Assembly (NCBI GenBank): GCA_001940925.1
Contig: MSGZ01000035.1
Location: 1-64,000 of the forward strand
Source: Ruminococcus sp. Phil11
GTDB taxonomy: Bacteria > Bacillota > Clostridia > Oscillospirales > Ruminococcaceae
Reading direction: 5' to 3'
DNA length: 64,000 bases
Position numbers and translations under genes: made by a program. Under the pieces are notes generated by a model that did no database searches, was not told the DNA's origin, and saw nothing but the letters and a program-made list of their open reading frames with translations. This document shows, one piece after another, positions 16,263 to 24,085 of the stretch; position 1 is the first letter of the stretch, and every line of letters begins with the position of its first letter.

Positions 16263-16702
16263 TACCGCGTCGCCTTTCCGAGACGTTTTTTCACACGGTC
16301 ACGGACATAAAACAGCGGTCTGCGGAAAACCAGCAGATCCGTCCATATATGCACATAGATCCGGTAGCGCAGATCGCTGACCGGATACCATTTGCCCTTG
16401 CGGCAGAACTCTGTGACAATGCCGTTGATCTGCTCCGGTGCCACGATCTCAAGGCTCCAGCAGTTGTCGCCGCAGATGATGTATTTTCCGTCACTCTCCC
16501 GGAACCGGATCACGCGGTGAATGACGCCCTGCGCTTCTCCGCGCGTATAGACCACAAGATCATACCGCTTCGGCTTCTCCTTCAGCTTCTCGATCAGGAC
16601 GGCATCTCTGCCCTGCACAATCATCGGCCACATGCTGATTCCCTTCGGGGAGCTCAGATATTTTCCGTGCGCTTCCAGCTCTTTTAACTGTTCTCTGCCC
16701 AT
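16262..16702 (-). CDS. S24/S26-family peptidase-like protein
   Basis: A 146-residue protein. The segment SPKGISMWPMIVQGRDAVLI holds the serine nucleophile (about Ser23) in the SMxPxI context of signal-peptidase/LexA-type proteases, and RYDLVVYTRG followed by VIHRVI and YIICGDNC matches the rest of that fold. There is no clear N-terminal membrane anchor, unlike standard SipS; a short hydrophobic stretch lies near residue 120. Its ATGA overlap with the PqqD-like gene and the exporter shows coupling. It may cleave a leader peptide of an unidentified precursor, which is an inference from context. Confidence 0.78.
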   Translation of the reverse strand: MGREQLKELEAHGKYLSSPKGISMWPMIVQGRDAVLIEKLKEKPKRYDLVVYTRGEAQGVIHRVIRFRESDGKYIICGDNCWSLEIVAPEQINGIVTEFCRKGKWYPVSDLRYRIYVHIWTDLLVFRRPLFYVRDRVKKRLGKATR

Positions 16703-16962
16703 TATCCGTCAATCGCTCCGATGCCTCTGAGCTGCTCAATGACCTTTTTCACATCGCATGCGATGACCTCGCGCGGTGCATCGTATTCCGCGAGCATCTT
16801 CTCGACGATCTCATCCTCGGTCGTCTCGTTTTCGAGGCAGGTGATGATGAAGCCGGCCGTACCGTTGCTCCGCACCATGCCGGAGAATTTCGTTCCGCCG
16901 GTGGAGACAAGCAGCTTGTCATCACCGTCATCGTGAGAAATAAATCCGCTGTTCAGTTTCAT
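16702..16962 (-). CDS. PqqD-like peptide-binding protein
   Basis: An 86-residue protein whose layout (GFISHDDGDDKLLVST strand pair, FSGMVRSNGTAGFIITCLEN helix with the ETTEDEIVEKMLAEYDAP helices) matches PqqD, the small carrier that binds precursor leader peptides for modifying enzymes (RiPP recognition element). It overlaps the kinase-like gene by 4 bp and the peptidase gene by 1 bp. Here it would present an unknown peptide to the kinase-like enzyme. Confidence 0.85.
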   Translation of the reverse strand: MKLNSGFISHDDGDDKLLVSTGGTKFSGMVRSNGTAGFIITCLENETTEDEIVEKMLAEYDAPREVIACDVKKVIEQLRGIGAIDG

Positions 16963-17705
16963 ACTGTTCCGCCTTTCATTCCGTTGTAAGCGACCTCTGC
17001 CGCTTCCGGTTCCATATTGCAGCCCAGCCGGTAAAACGCGGTATGTGCCGCGAGCCGGTCGAGCAGCGTCAGTGTTTTTTTCATCTGTCCCGCATCCTGC
17101 GGGCGATAGACCTGCTGCAGAAGCATCGGATAGGCCTCGGCCTTTGTGATGCGGACAATGCGGTTTTCCGCGGCGCGTGTCAGAATGCAGATCGCTTTGA
17201 GCGGGACGGACATATTGCAGCCGAGCCGGTGCTTGCCGTTATACGGCGTGCCGTAGCCGGTGACGCCGGTTTCGCCGACCGCAAAGAGCGGCTTGTCATC
17301 GTTGACCGTGACCGCCCTGTCTCCGAGCATTTCCCGCCAGAGCCTTGTATGCGTGGATTTTCCGGTGCCGGAGTTTGCCGTGAACAGATAGCCCTCGCCG
17401 TCCGCCGCAAGCAGCGAGCCGTGCATGAGGATCGTATCGTAATCGGGCATTTTCTCGGCGATCCTGCGGTAGACCGCAAGCTCCTCCAGTGACGCATCCG
17501 ATGAATTGAGCGGCGGCAGACCCTCCGCAGCGCGCTCCCTCCGGGATTTTTCGCGCTCAAATTCGATCTGCTCCTGTGTGACCGTGACCGTAAGATCCGG
17601 CGTGCCGTCCTCGGTGCGGTAGTCCGCGCAGAAGCGGTGCACATCCGGCCAGATTGACTGCACAAGGATGCGTTTTCCTGCGATGAGATACATTCCGTTT
17701 TCCAT
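16959..17705 (-). CDS. HPr-kinase/PEP-carboxykinase-like P-loop protein
   Basis: A 248-residue protein with the P-loop ANSGTGKSTHT at about residues 110-120, the conserved DDKPLF strand and YGTPYNGKHRLG segment, and a C-terminal CNMEPEAAEVAY. This family, related to HPr kinase, occurs next to PqqD-like proteins in modified-peptide loci, where some members phosphorylate the peptide. The start MENGMY is chosen because aggag lies 8 bases before it. It is the first gene of the operon under the promoter at 17763. A paralogue without partners is at 34004. Kinase activity here is inferred from family and neighbours. Confidence 0.82.
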   Translation of the reverse strand: MENGMYLIAGKRILVQSIWPDVHRFCADYRTEDGTPDLTVTVTQEQIEFEREKSRRERAAEGLPPLNSSDASLEELAVYRRIAEKMPDYDTILMHGSLLAADGEGYLFTANSGTGKSTHTRLWREMLGDRAVTVNDDKPLFAVGETGVTGYGTPYNGKHRLGCNMSVPLKAICILTRAAENRIVRITKAEAYPMLLQQVYRPQDAGQMKKTLTLLDRLAAHTAFYRLGCNMEPEAAEVAYNGMKGGTV

Positions 17706-17762
17706 GCTTTTACTCCTGACTGATCTGACGTATGATAAGCCTTCGCATACCACAACGGTTTT

Positions 17763-17791
17763 ATTATACTATATTTTTGCAAAAGATGCAA
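17763..17791 (-). promoter_or_regulatory. Promoter of the kinase-PqqD-peptidase-exporter operon
   Basis: Minus strand TTGCAT (17786-17791), 17-bp spacer, TATAAT (17763-17768), about 55 bp before the start. Confidence 0.75.
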
Positions 17792-17809
17792 GTATCAGCA
17801 CGAATTTTT

Positions 17810-18649
17810 TTACTGCGCGGCCGGTTCCTCCGGATAGCCCATTGCGGACTTCCGCAGCAGCAGCAAAGAGATCCCGCCGAAAAACGTCAGCTGAACGATC
17901 GCGGAGAAGATCAGCACGATCCCGGTGATCTCCGGGGATGCATTCGAGCCGATCGCGCTTTCGACCGTGCCGTCTCCGGCAAAGAAGCCCTGCGCGCACA
18001 TGCTGCCGAAATCCACGAATGCATGGAGCAAAATCATGAGCCAAATGTTCCGGCTGCGCAGATAGACCGCACTGAGCAGCCAGCCCGCACCGGTCGCGCC
18101 GATCACCTGCACGGTCACTGCAGAGAGCGCGATCCCGGAAAAGACGTTGAAGAAATGGATCAGGCCGAACAGCGTTCCGCAGATGAAACAGGAGATCACC
18201 GCGCCGGAAAAGGTCTTTGTCCCGAAGGCCGCCGTCAGGATATTCAGGATGACGCCGCGGTGCAGCAGCTCCTCGGAAACGCCGACCAGCAGAATCGTCA
18301 GGCAGTAGGCAATGATCTCCGGCACCGGACGCAGTACGCCCTTCTGTGAAAAGAACTGCCGGAGCGTTACGACTGTGCAGTAAAGCAGCACGCACAGCAC
18401 AGGGATCCAGTAGCTGCGGAACGGTTTTCCCTTTTCCCGCAGGACAAACTGCTTCCGGAACAGGAACAGCCAGCCGACGGACAGCAGCGCGCTGACCGTC
18501 TGGATGAGCAGCCGCTGATACCAGTAGGTCTCGATCGGGAGCTTCCGGATCAGAAAGCCGCCCAGCCTGTGCAGCAGGATACCGGCCAGTGCGATCCCGC
18601 AGGCCAGCAGGACGGCTTTCGTTTTACTCGTTTTATTTGTATTTGTCAT
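17810..18649 (-). CDS. CPBP-family intramembrane metalloprotease
   Basis: A 279-residue protein with about eight membrane segments. The family motifs are EELLHRG (Glu pair), FGLIHFFN (His) and LLHAFVDF (His), which together bind the zinc ion in CAAX/bacteriocin-processing proteases. Members serve in prenyl-protein processing or in self-immunity to peptide bacteriocins. It ends about 20 bp before the promoter of the peptide-modification-like operon and shares its strand, so a role with that system is possible but unproven. The start follows a weak ribosome site (gggg). Confidence 0.88.
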   Translation of the reverse strand: MTNTNKTSKTKAVLLACGIALAGILLHRLGGFLIRKLPIETYWYQRLLIQTVSALLSVGWLFLFRKQFVLREKGKPFRSYWIPVLCVLLYCTVVTLRQFFSQKGVLRPVPEIIAYCLTILLVGVSEELLHRGVILNILTAAFGTKTFSGAVISCFICGTLFGLIHFFNVFSGIALSAVTVQVIGATGAGWLLSAVYLRSRNIWLMILLHAFVDFGSMCAQGFFAGDGTVESAIGSNASPEITGIVLIFSAIVQLTFFGGISLLLLRKSAMGYPEEPAAQ

Positions 18650-18661
18650 GTGTATACCCCG

Positions 18662-20122
18662 TTATTGTTTCGGCAGAAATCTGACGTCTGTCAGCGTAAC
18701 GGTATGTGCCGGGAGCGACGCCGCATCCCCGATGCTGCCGAGCTGGAATTTCAGATCAGCCGCCATATCGGACGGGACCGTGACCGCAAGCGCATAGTGC
18801 TTTGCCTCGGGCGTCAGCGTGATCTTCTGCTCGAGCAGCCGGTTATAGGCACTGTCCTCCAGCGTCACGACCATGTCCCGCGGCTGATCGCAGGACGCAT
18901 CGAAAACAACCTGATAGGCCGTGTTTGCCCGGACGTCAATGCCGCGCCGCAGTGCCATGACCGCGTATTCCTTTTCGCCGGTGCTGCGGACCGTGACCGC
19001 CGTTCCGTGGTCGGAATTGTGCAATTCTGCGTCCGCGCCCTCTGTATAGAGCTCCAGCGGCAGAGACGGCCACGATGTCCGCATGAAATCCTCCTCCGGC
19101 TCGTAGACGCGCACATAGTCGATCTGGAACTGCTTTTCGCCGTCCGCAAAGGTCGCGGGGTCGCCGTAAATGCCGTCAATGCCGTCAAACTGTCCGCCGA
19201 CGGCCAGATTCAGAATGAGATAGAAATCCTGATCGAACGGCGCGGGACGTTCATAGCCGTCTGCGAACCATTCGGTCTGCGTGCTGTAGAGCTGGCCGTC
19301 CACGAACCACTGAATGCAGTTCCGCTTCCATTCGACCGCATAAACATGCCAGTCCGCGGCGGAAGTCCCCGCCGGGAAATTGTAGTCGGCAGTCAGATAC
19401 CGGTTATCCGGCCATGTGCCGCCGAAATGGATCGTACCGCAGATTTTCTCCGGCGTACTGCCCCAGCCCTCCATGATGTCGATCTCGCCGGAGGCCGCCC
19501 AGCCGCCGTAGAGCTCATCCTCGGGCAGCATCCAGATCGCAGGCCAGAGCGACTTGCCCGCATCGCAGCGGGCGCGCACCTCGATCCTGCCGCCGGTCAC
19601 GGAGAATTTCTGTGCCGTGGTCAGCTTGGCAGAGGTGTATTCGTAGCTCCCCTGCTTTTCGTCGGTGTAGCTTTCATGCCTTGCCGCGATCGTCAGCACG
19701 CCGTCTTTGACGGACGCATTGTTTTCGGTATAAAACTGCTGCTCGTTGTTGCCCCAGCCGTTCGTAATATAATTGCCGTCCTTATCGAGCTTCCAGTTTC
19801 CGCGGTCATAACTCCATTTGCGCAGATCGACCGCATCGCCGTCAAATTCCTCGCTGAATACGAGCTTTCTGTCGGCGGGCGGCTGCGTCTGCGGTGTGAG
19901 CAGCGCACGCTTGATCAGTGTCAGGTCGCGCGCATCGAGTACGCTGTCGCCGTTTTGTTCCCACGCCTGATACTGCGCAGTATCCGCATCCGGCTCACAC
20001 CGCAGATATCTGCAAAGTGCGCTTGCATCCGCATCCCCTACCGCGGATACGGCGGTACCGGATAAACAGCAGGCCGCCGCCGAAAGCGCGGTCAGCAGTG
20101 CCGTGATTCTGAATTTTCTCAT
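18662..20122 (-). CDS. GH16 endo-beta-glucanase with partial dockerin and carbohydrate-binding-like tail
   Basis: A secreted 486-residue enzyme that would cleave beta-1,3/1,4-glucans. Order: signal peptide (1-28); one dockerin half-repeat (WEQNGDSVLDARDLTLIKRA, about 55-75) preceded by a degenerate first half; a GH16 domain with the catalytic ExDxxE signature in GEIDIMEGWG, plus GGRIEVRARC and WHVYAVEW strands; then a C-terminal beta-sandwich resembling CBM4/9-type modules (GTAVTVRSTG...ALRRGIDVRANTAYQVVFDA). The start has cggagg and a signal peptide. An N-terminal dockerin of this kind is unusual; a full dockerin is expected for cohesin binding, so attachment may be weak or lost. Confidence 0.9.
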   Translation of the reverse strand: MRKFRITALLTALSAAACCLSGTAVSAVGDADASALCRYLRCEPDADTAQYQAWEQNGDSVLDARDLTLIKRALLTPQTQPPADRKLVFSEEFDGDAVDLRKWSYDRGNWKLDKDGNYITNGWGNNEQQFYTENNASVKDGVLTIAARHESYTDEKQGSYEYTSAKLTTAQKFSVTGGRIEVRARCDAGKSLWPAIWMLPEDELYGGWAASGEIDIMEGWGSTPEKICGTIHFGGTWPDNRYLTADYNFPAGTSAADWHVYAVEWKRNCIQWFVDGQLYSTQTEWFADGYERPAPFDQDFYLILNLAVGGQFDGIDGIYGDPATFADGEKQFQIDYVRVYEPEEDFMRTSWPSLPLELYTEGADAELHNSDHGTAVTVRSTGEKEYAVMALRRGIDVRANTAYQVVFDASCDQPRDMVVTLEDSAYNRLLEQKITLTPEAKHYALAVTVPSDMAADLKFQLGSIGDAASLPAHTVTLTDVRFLPKQ

Positions 20123-20300
20123 GGTTTCCTCCGTATCTGCCGATCTTCCTGCCGGTGCTCCGGCACATCTGAAATAAGTATAGCATATTACAGAAAAAAA
20201 TGCAATCATTTCCGTGATTTCGTTTCCGTATCAAAAAGCTGCCGGCCGTCCGCCTGAACAGCCAGCAGCTTTTCCGTATTCGATCCTTTTTCAGTGCGCC

Positions 20301-21005
20301 TTACTGTTTGCGCAGATAGTCGCGCTCATTTTCCGTACCCGGGTTGATTTTGAGCGTGTTGTCCTCAATGACATAGGGTGCGGTCTTTGCTTCATCGGTC
20401 GAGCCGGGATTCATAGTGATCGTGTCCGCGGTCAGCGCAAACAGCGAGATGACCTGATCGGCAGTTGCCAGCGTTTCGTCCTCTTTGACCGTCATGACGA
20501 TGCTGTCAATGACGGTGTCGGAGCCTTCGTAGATCTCCCGATAGCTTCCGCCGGTCAGCTTGAATTCGCCGAAGATGCTGTCGGAGCCGTCGAGCTTTTC
20601 CATTTCCAGAATGCTCCTGCCGTTGTGGCTGAATGAGAACTTGCCGTTCTCAAAGCTGTAGCCGTCCTTCGGGACGGTGTTGCCGCTGCAGTGGAAGCTT
20701 TCGTCTGCGTCGAAATAAAAATCGTGGGTCGCGTCGATCGTGAGCCGGAGATACGCTTCATCGCTGCTTTCGATCCGAAGCTCGCACTGATCGCCGTCCA
20801 TGTCAATGATCCATGTACCGCAGGCTTTGCTGAGCCAGTCCCCGTGATCGCTGCCGGCTTCCGGCTCGCTGTGATCCGCTGCGGCTGTCACGGCGGCGGT
20901 TTCGGCCGGGATCGGTGCGGATTGATCGGCGGGCGTTTTCGCTGCGCAGGCTGTCAGGGATGCCGCCGTCATGAGTATTGTTAAGAATGCAAATTGTTTT
21001 TTCAT
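20301..21005 (-). CDS. Lipoprotein of unknown function
   Basis: A 234-residue lipoprotein with lipobox SLTAC (Cys about 20), an acidic Ala/Thr/Glu-rich linker to about residue 55, and a beta-rich domain beginning LSKACGTWIIDMDGDQCELRI that looks like a small lipocalin-like or DUF-type barrel (alternating Thr/Ser strands, FDADESFHC, FSFSHNGRSILEM). I do not recognise a named family. The start has gaggagg. The gene is monocistronic and downstream of the repeat-filled gap. Confidence 0.75.
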   Translation of the reverse strand: MKKQFAFLTILMTAASLTACAAKTPADQSAPIPAETAAVTAAADHSEPEAGSDHGDWLSKACGTWIIDMDGDQCELRIESSDEAYLRLTIDATHDFYFDADESFHCSGNTVPKDGYSFENGKFSFSHNGRSILEMEKLDGSDSIFGEFKLTGGSYREIYEGSDTVIDSIVMTVKEDETLATADQVISLFALTADTITMNPGSTDEAKTAPYVIEDNTLKINPGTENERDYLRKQ

Positions 21006-21153
21006 AAGTTTTCCCTCCTCTGGTGTCAGTCGTGGTGTTTGCACTGCTGCCGTTCATCAGCAATGTTGGAAATATTATAGCATATTTTCTGCATCATTGC
21101 AATGGGGGCGAGATGAAAATTTTGCGGAACGGGGGGGCATCTCTCGGAATTGC

Positions 21154-21503
21154 GTTATTCACTTTTCATTCTTCGTTATTCATTATTCACTCTTATGTTG
21201 CATAGGCATCCTCGCTTTATCTTTTTGTCCGGTTGTATGATTTGGCTGGGCGCGGGGCGCAAATGCGAGGGGAAGAACCATAGGGCGAGGGAAGTCGTCG
21301 CTGCGCTCCGGTCTCCCCTCTCCCTAAGGTTCTCCCCTGCGCGCTCCCTCTTTCCTTACCCTCTCCTCTCTTTTCGGCGCACCGCATGCCTTTGTCTGTA
21401 TGGCTGTTTTCAGCCTTGCGTATCGTTCGGTTTACGCGCTGTGAGTATGGGCATCTCCCGAGGTCGTTATTCACTTTTCATTCTTCGTTATTCATTATTC
21501 ACT
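21154..21503. repeat. Pair of 38-bp direct repeats
   Basis: gttattcacttttcattctt, continuing as cgttattcattattcact, occurs at 21154-21191 and 21466-21503; a reversed relative is at 9654-9689. Each is internally repetitive (ttattcac/tattcatt). Confidence 0.8.
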
Positions 21504-21730
21504 GAAATAAGGATTGCCGGTTTGCTTGCGGCGGGCTTTAACATTGGGAGCAGCAAAGCCAAAGAAGCCGCCCCGCGGCGGCGGCTGCCCGACCCCTCCG
21601 TCAGCTAACGCCGACACCTCCCCTTTCAGGGGAGGCTTGCGGCGGGCTTCAGCATTGGGAGAAGTAACCTAACAGAAGCCGCGATCAGCGGCGTGTATCG
21701 CGAAAAAAGGGAGCGGTTCGCTCACCGCCC

Positions 21731-21823
21731 CCGGAGGGAATCGCCAGCGGGCGCTGCCCGCCCGGAGGGAATCGCCAGCGGGGGCTCCCCGCCCGGAGGG
21801 AAATGCCAGCGGGGGCTGCCCGC
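21731..21823. repeat. 31-bp tandem repeat, three units
   Basis: Three units of 31 bp start with ccggagggaa and end with c(c/t)gcccgc or similar (21731, 21762, 21793) with few differences, plus a fourth partial unit. Single relatives of the unit occur at 6110 and 9555 in the same dispersed family. Confidence 0.85.
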
Positions 21824-21895
21824 CCGGAGGAAAACGGCTGTCGGCCCTGCCGACAGCAAGGGGGGACAATTATACAGTCAAAGTGAACTTTTGGG

Positions 21896-21927
21896 TATTG
21901 TGTCCGCAGCAATTCTGTGATACAATA
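21896..21927 (+). promoter_or_regulatory. Promoter of the pectinesterase gene
   Basis: TTGTGT, 17-bp spacer, TACAAT, about 35 bp before the ATG at 21963. Confidence 0.6.
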
Positions 21928-21962
21928 AAGAAAGATACCATATATATAAAGGGGGAATCTGA

Positions 21963-23786
21963 ATGCAGCTGAAAAAACAGACCGCTGCCTGCTGTGCCGC
22001 CGTCCTGATCCTGACGGCAATTCCGGCAATCCCGGCACAGGCCGCGGGTACAGACCTGTATGTCGGCTATGCCGATAAGCAGGGAAATTACAGCACCGTC
22101 AATGCGGCGGTCAGTGCGGCCGCACAGCGGAATCCGTCATCCGAAAACGACCGCGTGACGATCCACATTGCGCCCGGCACCTACCGCGAGCAGGTCACGG
22201 TCAACACGCCGTATATCAGCTTTGTCAACGACGATCCGTCAAAGCAGGTCACGCTGACTTGGTACTACGGCATCGGGTATAAATATTACAGCGTCGGCAG
22301 CGGCGGCGAATACAGTGCCGATGCCGCCCGCGCAAAGAATGCCAAAAATGAGCCGACACAACGCTGGGGCTGCTCGGTGCGGCTGCGTTCGGGCTCCAAG
22401 TTCTTCCGCGCGGAGAACATCACCTTTGAAAACTCCTTCAACCGCTATGTCACCGACGAGGAGCTCGCGGACGGCGTTGAGGTCTCCAGCAGCCAGAGCA
22501 TCAACTTCCGGCGGCAGAAGGGTGCCGATGTACAGCAGAAGTCCGCGACGGAGCGCGCCGCGGCACTCGCGATCGAATCCGATTACACGGAGTTTCTGAA
22601 CTGCACCTTCCTGAGCAGTCAGGATACGCTCTATATCGGCGGCGGCATCGGCTATTTCAAGGGCTGCACGATCGAGGGCAACACCGATTATATCTTCGGG
22701 CAGAACGGCACCTACGTATTCGATGCCTGCGAGCTGCGGTTCAAGGGCTACAGCTCCGGCGGTGTCGGCGGCTATATCACCGCGATGAAGGACAAGAAGC
22801 AGACGCTGTTCACCGGCTGCCGCGTGACAAAGGGCTCGCTGCCGGTCGCGGCGGGCTACTTCGGCAGACCGTGGGGCGCATCCGCGGATGTGGCGTTCGT
22901 CAACACGCAGCTGCAGTATGAGGGCATCATCACCGGCGCGGGCTGGACGTCCATGAGCGGCAATCAGCCGGAAAACGCAAAGTTCAAGGAATACGGCACG
23001 ACCTGCAACGGCCAGCCGGTCAACACCGGCAGCAGAGTGCGCGGCACGGTGCAGTATTCCGCAAACGGGCTTGATACGCAGACCTATCTCGGCGCATGGG
23101 TGCCGTATTATCTGAACGGCGGTCAGCTTCCGGAGATCGAACCGGTCAGCGGCATACTGGTCAAGGATCTGAAACCGCTGGATTATATGTACGAGTGGAA
23201 GATTCTCCCGAATATGCCGCTGGATGCAAAGCTCTACACCGACAGAGACTACGCGTTCCGGACGCTGCCGCAGGAGTTTGAAGGCGCAGAGCAGATCGTC
23301 ACGCCCTGCGACGGCAAAAAGATCAGCGGCGACCTTGCGAAATTCACCGCCGCGGACGATATTTCTGTGTTTATCGTCATGGACAAGCGGAATCAGAATC
23401 TGCCTGCATGGATGTCCGCTTATACGGACACCGGGCTTTCCGTTGAGAGCACCGACAATGTGACCTACGGCATCTGGCAGCAGGATTTCCCGCGCGGCAC
23501 GGAGATCACGCTCGGCACGAACGGCATGACCGGCACCGTCACGAATTATACGGTGATCGTAAAGGAGCAGGCGATCATCATTGACCCGCCCGATCCGACG
23601 ATCCTCGGTGATGTTTCCTGTGACAATGTGATCGACGCGCGCGACCTGACGCTTCTGAAGCGGCATCTGCTGAAGCAGAACATGCTGACAGATACGGCGT
23701 ATGCAAATGCCGATTTTGACGGAAACGGCGGCATTGACCGGAACGACCTTATCAAGCTGGCAGAATGGCTCCGGGGTGCTGACTGA
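21963..23786 (+). CDS. CE8 pectin methylesterase with C-terminal dockerin
   Basis: A secreted 607-residue esterase that removes methyl groups from pectin. After a signal peptide (1-28, cut near AQAAG) comes the right-handed beta-helix of CE8 with the catalytic motifs SSQDTLY (first Asp), GNTDYIFGQN (second Asp) and GRPWG (Arg). A linker region (about 390-540) of unknown fold follows. The C-terminus is a type-I dockerin: GDVSCDNVIDARDLTLLKRH and ADFDGNGGIDRNDLIKLAEW, two EF-hand-like repeats with conserved Asp/Asn, so the enzyme can join a cellulosome. Insert length between the two catalytic aspartates is larger than in plant enzymes. Confidence 0.95.
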   Translation: MQLKKQTAACCAAVLILTAIPAIPAQAAGTDLYVGYADKQGNYSTVNAAVSAAAQRNPSSENDRVTIHIAPGTYREQVTVNTPYISFVNDDPSKQVTLTWYYGIGYKYYSVGSGGEYSADAARAKNAKNEPTQRWGCSVRLRSGSKFFRAENITFENSFNRYVTDEELADGVEVSSSQSINFRRQKGADVQQKSATERAAALAIESDYTEFLNCTFLSSQDTLYIGGGIGYFKGCTIEGNTDYIFGQNGTYVFDACELRFKGYSSGGVGGYITAMKDKKQTLFTGCRVTKGSLPVAAGYFGRPWGASADVAFVNTQLQYEGIITGAGWTSMSGNQPENAKFKEYGTTCNGQPVNTGSRVRGTVQYSANGLDTQTYLGAWVPYYLNGGQLPEIEPVSGILVKDLKPLDYMYEWKILPNMPLDAKLYTDRDYAFRTLPQEFEGAEQIVTPCDGKKISGDLAKFTAADDISVFIVMDKRNQNLPAWMSAYTDTGLSVESTDNVTYGIWQQDFPRGTEITLGTNGMTGTVTNYTVIVKEQAIIIDPPDPTILGDVSCDNVIDARDLTLLKRHLLKQNMLTDTAYANADFDGNGGIDRNDLIKLAEWLRGAD

Positions 23787-23797
23787 CAGCATTCTTG

Positions 23798-23834
23798 AAA
23801 GCACCGCGTACGGTACGGGTACGCGGTGCTTTTT
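23798..23834 (+). terminator. Intrinsic terminator after the pectinesterase gene
   Basis: 14-bp stem (aaagcaccgcgtac and complement) with 7-base loop, then TTTTT. Confidence 0.9.
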
Positions 23835-23913
23835 CCTATGCTTTGCAATGATGCGGAGAGGCCGGATCCGCACACCGCCGGTACGAATTGTCCTGATTTA
23901 TCCGCTCAAAAGA

Positions 23914-23942
23914 TTGACAAATCTGCGGAAATCTGGTATGAT
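23914..23942 (+). promoter_or_regulatory. Promoter of the CotH-like gene
   Basis: TTGACA, 17-bp spacer, TATGAT. The leader to the ATG at 24086 is about 140 nt and contains no obvious hairpin. Confidence 0.8.
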
Positions 23943-24085
23943 GATAAGCGGCGGAATCAGCGGGAATTGGGCACCCGCATTTCGTTATAATATAAACATT
24001 TTGCACGAGTGAACGAAAACACACTCCTGAGTTGTATATCATAGAAAAGGTGCGGTCATTCCGCGCCGATAACAGGAGGAACATT

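Larger units (their letters stand above)
21006..21962. repeat. Repeat-filled intergenic region
   Basis: No gene is supported in these 957 bp. They hold two copies (21154-21191, 21466-21503) of a 38-bp gttattcacttttcattc sequence, GC-rich family-2 blocks about 21520-21660 including the palindrome cctcccctttcaggggagg (21617-21635), and a 31-bp tandem repeat at 21731-21823. The last 60 bp carry the promoter of the pectinesterase gene. Confidence 0.85.

Noticed and set aside
18569..20065. 498-codon plus-strand frame opposite the GH16 gene
   Set aside because: Shadow frame with no ribosome site; composition typical of antisense.
21731..21840. CRISPR array
   Set aside because: Repeats of 31 bp are directly tandem without spacers, and no cas gene is present.
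22239..23873. 544-codon minus-strand frame opposite the pectinesterase
   Set aside because: Shadow frame; the plus strand encodes an enzyme with signal peptide, catalytic motifs and dockerin.
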